DNA from: Nitrospirota bacterium
Lineage (GTDB): Bacteria; Nitrospirota; Nitrospiria; Nitrospirales; NS-4
Direction of reading: 5' to 3'
DNA: 17,799 bases
Assembly (NCBI GenBank): GCA_005877565.1
Contig: VBOK01000062.1
Span: 1 to 17,799 of the forward strand
Shown here: piece after piece, positions 14,492-17,799 of the stretch
Layout of the letters: each line of letters opens with the position of its first letter
Numbering within the stretch: position 1 is the stretch's first letter
Notes under the pieces: model-generated
What the model was told of the DNA's origin: nothing
Database searches by the model: none
What the model saw: only the letters and a program-made list of their open reading frames with translations
Program-made: the position numbers and the translations under genes

Positions 14492-15790
14492 TTAGGCCAG
14501 TGCGTCCGTCAGATCGCGGACCAGGCGTTCCAGTTCCTCTTTGGCGCGCTCGCGCTCGGAAATGTCACGGACAATCTTCGAGATCCCGATAATCTTCCCT
14601 GCCGCATCCTGGATCGGCGAAATGGTCAAGGAGACGTCAACCTCCTGTCCGTCTTTTCGTCGCCGCACAGTCTCAAAGTGTTCGATGCGCTCCCCACGTC
14701 GCAGCCGTTCAATGATCTTGGGCTCTTCGTCCAAGCGGTCGGGCGGGATCAATACCGTGATCGGCTGTCCCAAGAACTCCTCCGCGGTGTAGCCGAAGAT
14801 GCGCTCTGCCCCTCGGTTCCAACTGGCGACGGTACCTTCGAGCGTTTTCCCGATGATGGCATCGTCCGAGGAATCCACAATGTCGGCTAGATAGGCTCTT
14901 GTCGCTTCAGCCTGCCTTTGTTCCGAAACGCTGGCGGCCAAGGTCAGGGCCGTCAGGGCAGCGACCCCCATGAAGAATTGGAGCAACAAGAGGGACTCGT
15001 TCTGGGTTGCTCTGACAAAGGGGCCGAACCCAGACAACGTGCCCCAGATCGCAATCCCTGAAAGCAGCAACATGGCCGCCGCGGTTTCGCGTGGGCCGAA
15101 CCTGAAGGCTATCCACACCAGGACCGGAATGCACAGGAAGGGGAAGAGATAAGTTTTTATGATGGCAGGAGGCGCCCCGCCCCAAATGGCCAACCCCACC
15201 AGCACAGTGGTCGCGAGCATGAGGCCTGCTTCACTCGCCTGAGCCGGTGTCCAACGCACATGGGGGTTCTGGCCCCAGAGCAGCAGGACCGGGGCCACAA
15301 TCAACGCACTGGCCGCATCTCCCAACCACCAGGTGAGCCAGATGCGCCCATACTCGGCCCAGTTGGCGTAGCCGCCGAGGGCCAGGCTGATCACCCCGAA
15401 GAAGGGGCTTATCGTCGTGCTGGCCAGTGCTGCGAGGGCGACAAATTTGAAGACATCCAGCGGCCGGTCGAAGGCCTGGGCGCCGTGGGCAAACCTGTTC
15501 ACCAAGTACGCGCCGGCGAGCCCTTCGAGGGTGTTCCCAGTCGCGATGACGAGCGTCGTGACGATGGAACCCGCCATGGTGAGGTTGACGAGGAACGCGC
15601 CCAGAAAGATGCCGGGCCAGACGCGATAGCCCAACAGTAAGAAGGCGGCCAGCGCGATGCCCGTGGGAGGCCACACCGCGGTCGTGCTGGCATTCACGAA
15701 GGCCAGCAGCAACCCCAGCTTGCCGGCCAGAACATACACTGCGGCGAGACCGAGGACCACAACAGGGCTTGTTCCCAATTGAACACCCAT
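14492..15790 (-). CDS. MASE1-PAS membrane sensor, truncated by an in-frame stop
   Basis: The 432-residue product has an N-terminal MASE1 domain (about residues 1-285, some eight to ten membrane segments, with NASTTAVWPPTGIALAAFLLLG and WLTWWLGDAASALIVAP as hallmarks). One PAS domain follows (about 302-411), with DSSDDAIIGKTLEGTVASWN, ERIFGYTAEEFLGQP and a PAC segment ending ISKIVRDISERERA. A short coiled coil ends at a TAA. It has no kinase, GGDEF or EAL domain, so output would have to pass through the coiled coil or the missing tail. Upstream ATGs extend to 15853, but ATG 15790 has GAGGGAGAG about seven bases before it and starts the hydrophobic domain directly. The signal it senses is unknown. 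Confidence 0.9.
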   Translation of the reverse strand: MGVQLGTSPVVVLGLAAVYVLAGKLGLLLAFVNASTTAVWPPTGIALAAFLLLGYRVWPGIFLGAFLVNLTMAGSIVTTLVIATGNTLEGLAGAYLVNRFAHGAQAFDRPLDVFKFVALAALASTTISPFFGVISLALGGYANWAEYGRIWLTWWLGDAASALIVAPVLLLWGQNPHVRWTPAQASEAGLMLATTVLVGLAIWGGAPPAIIKTYLFPFLCIPVLVWIAFRFGPRETAAAMLLLSGIAIWGTLSGFGPFVRATQNESLLLLQFFMGVAALTALTLAASVSEQRQAEATRAYLADIVDSSDDAIIGKTLEGTVASWNRGAERIFGYTAEEFLGQPITVLIPPDRLDEEPKIIERLRRGERIEHFETVRRRKDGQEVDVSLTISPIQDAAGKIIGISKIVRDISERERAKEELERLVRDLTDALA

Positions 15791-15856
15791 CAACCGCTCT
15801 CCCTCTCTGTAGTTAGAATCAGAAGTGCAACGCTCGCTGCAGAGGGGACACACATA

Positions 15857-16063
15857 ATGGAATCTCTTTCTCTAATTTTTCCAACAACATGGGTGGCAGT
15901 GCCATGGTTTCTGTGGATCGCGTTTGAAGAGCACGCGCCAACAAAGTGGACACGGTTTCATCCACATGATCGCTTCACCTTTCTAAATCCTAAAGCAAAT
16001 GTTATGCCGACAGGCTTGGAGAAACACTCACTGAAATACCTGAGGTGTGAAGCATGGGCATAA
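15857..16063 (+). CDS. Doubtful small ORF in AT-rich interval
   Basis: The ATG at 15857 has AGAGGGG about nine bases upstream and opens a 68-codon frame. The peptide starts MESLSLIFPTTWVAVPWFLW, with one short hydrophobic stretch, and then turns polar. No family is recognised. The low GC compared with neighbours fits foreign or non-coding sequence. It overlaps the Cys-rich minus-strand frame at 15872-15967, so at most one is real. Confidence 0.2.
   Translation: MESLSLIFPTTWVAVPWFLWIAFEEHAPTKWTRFHPHDRFTFLNPKANVMPTGLEKHSLKYLRCEAWA
15872..15967 (-). CDS. Doubtful 31-residue cysteine-rich peptide
   Basis: On the minus strand ATG 15967 opens 31 codons to a TAG at 15872. The peptide contains KPCPLCW and, 17 residues after the CPLC, HCHPCCW, which resembles a minimal zinc knuckle. 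It could be a small zinc-binding peptide or the remnant of a rubredoxin-like or zinc-ribbon protein. There is no clear ribosome site. It lies upstream of the sensor gene in the same orientation. Confidence 0.2.
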   Translation of the reverse strand: MWMKPCPLCWRVLFKRDPQKPWHCHPCCWKN

Positions 16064-16098
16064 ACACATAGGTACACGTACATAAGTTTGAAAAAAAT

Positions 16099-16232
16099 AA
16101 ATCTGTCCCCAATTCTCTTTCGCGTTGGATGACATGCTGTGGATAATCTGGTAGACAGTAGCGGGGCAGCCTGGCCATGATGAGTAATAAGACACCGGGA
16201 GCCGGCCAAATGGATAAATGGACTCTGACCCC
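16099..16232 (-). mobile_element. Internally deleted RAYT (REP-associated Y1 transposase) element
   Basis: Read on the minus strand, the segment starts with GGGGTCAGAGTCC (16232-16220), then an ATG (16178) and 19 codons very like the N-terminus of Y1 REP-associated transposases. After about eleven unrelated bases it ends with GGGGACAGATTT (16110-16099) and a T-run. From memory, motifs of these two kinds flank such transposase genes in many Gram-negative genomes. The Y1 catalytic HUH and Tyr regions are absent, so it cannot move by itself. It is about 134 bp, a miniature derivative or decayed copy. Confidence 0.6.
16122..16178 (-). pseudogene. N-terminal fragment of a Y1_Tnp/RAYT transposase
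   Basis: The 19 residues MARLPRYCLPDYPQHVIQR match the characteristic start of RAYT proteins (MARLPR...P..PQHVIQRGNNR type). Similarity stops right after QR, where the sequence runs through a short unrelated stretch into GGGGACAGATTT. The catalytic His pair and Tyr, normally further downstream, are gone, so this is a relic. Confidence 0.65.
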
Positions 16233-17100
16233 ACTTTTGCTCCTGCTGGCAGCCGTGCCGGTTTGGGCCGGGCCGGTGCCGGATCCGCAAGGGGAGTGGG
16301 CACGGCTCACCAGGGAGGCGGCCGAGATGGGGCTGCCGTCCCGGTTTCTCCGCCTCCTGCCGCCGGAGTTCGTGAAGCTGGAGTTCGCCGAGCTGAAGAA
16401 CGTGGCGGCGGAATACCATCCGGATGGCCACCGCATGGTCTTCCACCTGAATCTGTCGGAAAACAGCCAAGGCAAACGGCTTCGGTCCCTCCGGCAGATC
16501 GGAAACCACGATCTTGCGACCATCTATCACGAGCTGTTCCACGCCTATTTCGACTACGTGGAGTTCGCTTCCGGGACGCCCAGGATGACGCCACAGGGGG
16601 CGCGGCTGTACGAGGAAGCGAAGCGGTTCGTGGCTTGTCGCTATTCCGTGGTCGAGATCAGCCCGATCGCCACCCAGAAAAGCGCGCCCAGGAAGGGGAG
16701 GTTCGAGAAGCGGCGGATCAGCGAGCGGGAAGGCTGGGACGCGCTCAATGAGACGTGGGGCGTGTTCGTCGGGTTGGCGATTTGGAATAAGCTGGAGGCA
16801 ACGGACCGGTTGAACCCGGCCACTCGCTGGGACTGGGATACCGTTGAGGACTATCTCGATCGTCTCGAGACGGCGTATGTGAATGGAGAGTTGACCGGAT
16901 ATTTCGAGCCAGCCGATCAGGCGGAGCGCAGGGGAATCCCGCGATGGTATCTGGCCCCAAGTCACGCGATCAGTGCGCCGGAGGTCGCGCTACTCTTGGA
17001 GGTGATCCTCGACGAGGCGCCCGGCATGGCTCGCCTGGCCGCCTACTGGGTCTCAGCTTCGCAGGCTCAGACCACTGTGCCGACCTTAGGCGCTTGCTAG
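16210..17100 (+). CDS. Secreted HExxH protein, putative zinc peptidase, unknown family
   Basis: The 296-residue protein starts with a signal peptide (MDKWTLTP then LLLLLAAVPVWA, cleavage likely after Ala20). The mature part contains HELFHAYFDY, an HExxH zinc-peptidase motif at residues 107-111. A candidate third ligand is Glu181 in NETWG, which would make it a gluzincin-like enzyme; that assignment is inference. No transmembrane segment follows. I do not recognise the family. The frame extends to ATG 16177, but ATG 16210 has GGGAG eight bases upstream and starts the signal peptide cleanly. The first codons lie within the RAYT remnant. The next gene, also secreted, begins 48 bases downstream, so they may be co-expressed. 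Confidence 0.82.
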   Translation: MDKWTLTPLLLLLAAVPVWAGPVPDPQGEWARLTREAAEMGLPSRFLRLLPPEFVKLEFAELKNVAAEYHPDGHRMVFHLNLSENSQGKRLRSLRQIGNHDLATIYHELFHAYFDYVEFASGTPRMTPQGARLYEEAKRFVACRYSVVEISPIATQKSAPRKGRFEKRRISEREGWDALNETWGVFVGLAIWNKLEATDRLNPATRWDWDTVEDYLDRLETAYVNGELTGYFEPADQAERRGIPRWYLAPSHAISAPEVALLLEVILDEAPGMARLAAYWVSASQAQTTVPTLGAC

Positions 17101-17148
17101 ATTTTAAAAGTTATAGGATTTGCCATTCGGTGATATAGGAGAACTATT

Positions 17149-17799
17149 ATGAAGAAGGTGATATCAGGAGTGGGGCACGGACTGCTGCTGGTGCTGCTGT
17201 TGTCGGGGGCACCCGGACTCGCGGCGGAAATGACAGGCCCGGAGGACACGTTGCGCGCCCTGGTGCGGGCGAATGCCGACAAGGATGTGTCCACGCTGGT
17301 CCGGCTCATGGCTCATGATGCAGACATCGTGAGCTACACCATCGGGGGGCGAAAGTATGTGGGCTGGCCCCAGTTCGAGCGGGAGATGCTGGAAGAGTTC
17401 CGGACGGTGACGCGGCTCGAGATCCCGATCATCACGTTGAAGGTGTGGACCCGCGGCGAGGTCGCCTGGTTCGCGATGGAACTCGACTACATCCGCTACA
17501 TCGGTGCCGGTTCAGATCGTCGCCAGATGGTGCTTCCGTTGCGTGAGACAGGCGTGCTCGAGCGCCGAGACGGCGAATGGATCCTGACGGCGTGGCATGA
17601 GTCCTTCCGCACTGAGGTTTCTCCGCTGGCAGTTCCCGATCCCGTTCCATGTGCGGTGGGACAGCCGACCGGGACAGCCGGCCTCGCGATCCGGATCCCA
17701 GACCTCAGCGGCGAATGGGAGGTGCAGGAGGAGGACAAGTCCTACAAGGCCACGCTCGATCGTCACGGCAATGGTCTGTATTCCTGGCAGAGCGGCCGG
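17149..17799 (+). CDS. Secreted NTF2-like (SnoaL/DUF4440-type) protein, cut by window edge
   Basis: ATG 17149 follows AGGAGA by eight bases, and the frame is open for 217 codons to the right edge. A signal peptide (hydrophobic core LLLVLLLSGAPGLA, cleavage near residue 25) is followed by a cone-shaped NTF2-like domain at about 30-155. This has PEDTLRALVRANADKDVSTL (helix 1), MAHDADIVSYTIGGRKYVGW, FAMELDYIRY and LERRDGEWILTAWHESF, the pattern of SnoaL-like/DUF4440 proteins. After a Pro-rich linker a second segment (GEWEVQEEDKSYKATLDR) begins, perhaps a lipocalin-like or beta-sheet domain. NTF2-like proteins may be enzymes or ligand binders; no catalytic set is evident. It lies downstream of the HExxH gene. 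Confidence 0.85.
   Translation, partial: MKKVISGVGHGLLLVLLLSGAPGLAAEMTGPEDTLRALVRANADKDVSTLVRLMAHDADIVSYTIGGRKYVGWPQFEREMLEEFRTVTRLEIPIITLKVWTRGEVAWFAMELDYIRYIGAGSDRRQMVLPLRETGVLERRDGEWILTAWHESFRTEVSPLAVPDPVPCAVGQPTGTAGLAIRIPDLSGEWEVQEEDKSYKATLDRHGNGLYSWQSGR

Larger units (their letters stand above)
15791..16209. other. AT-richer gene-poor interval with element debris
   Basis: These 419 bases between the sensor gene and the HExxH gene are clearly less GC-rich than the flanks. They hold two doubtful small frames (15857-16063 + and 15872-15967 -) and most of the RAYT remnant. I find no tRNA, no clear promoter with both hexamers, and no attachment site. The composition suggests acquired or decaying DNA. 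Confidence 0.6.

Noticed and set aside
15958..16965. 335-codon minus-strand frame antisense to the HExxH gene
   Set aside because: It is a shadow with no domain, while the plus strand has a signal peptide, an HExxH motif and a ribosome site.
1..17799. CRISPR array, tRNA, rRNA, riboswitch, toxin-antitoxin pair or defence genes
   Set aside because: I looked for spaced direct repeats, cloverleaf and rRNA signatures and known families, and saw none.

Overview
The window is a GC-rich (roughly 60%), densely packed bacterial chromosome segment. Gene content (YyaL-type thioredoxin/glycosidase-like protein, short alpha-glucan phosphorylase, ApbE lipoprotein, GYD-domain protein, MASE1-PAS sensor, secreted Ig-like and NTF2-like proteins) and the Shine-Dalgarno use suit a Gram-negative environmental bacterium. 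Nitrospirota (Nitrospira-like) is my best guess, but no marker gene here proves it. Both edges cut through genes.

Layout. 1-1812 (-): C-terminally cut HEAT-repeat protein. 1894-3990 (-) and 4068-4715 (+): a divergent pair, a thioredoxin/six-hairpin-like protein and a J-domain protein, sharing a 77-base promoter region. A perfect 13-bp hairpin separates the J-domain gene from a convergent secreted heptad-repeat protein (4754-5104, -). 5328-7489 (-): a tight three-gene unit (small protein, zinc-ribbon protein, MFS exporter). 7646-8642 (+): GYD protein, then a secreted Big_2 protein. 8639-10810 (-): glgP. 10988-12031 (-): apbE. 12295-14292 (+): UvrD/Rep-type helicase. 14285-15790 (-): MASE1-PAS sensor whose conserved cysteine-rich C-terminal module is cut off by one in-frame TAA. 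15791-16209: the only long stretch without a confident gene; it is AT-richer and holds a remnant of a REP-associated tyrosine transposase (RAYT) element. 16210-17100 (+): secreted HExxH protein. 17149 to the end (+): secreted NTF2-like protein, cut by the edge.

Patterns. Every gene that has its own recognisable promoter seems to have a very short 5' leader. Four genes without a Shine-Dalgarno (J-domain, Big_2, apbE, helicase) have a -10 box placed so that transcription would start 0-5 bases before the ATG, suggesting leaderless mRNAs. Three genes with a Shine-Dalgarno have predicted leaders of only 11-12 bases. A 12-base motif, AAATCTGTCCCC, occurs twice, 8.6 kb apart: once in the RAYT remnant and once as half of a palindrome over the start of the small protein gene. 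The RAYT remnant overlaps the likely translation start and signal-peptide codons of the HExxH gene.

I see no CRISPR array, tRNA, rRNA, prophage or recognisable defence island. The best leads for something new are the PAS/tail stop codon, the leaderless set, and the small-protein/zinc-ribbon/exporter operon.
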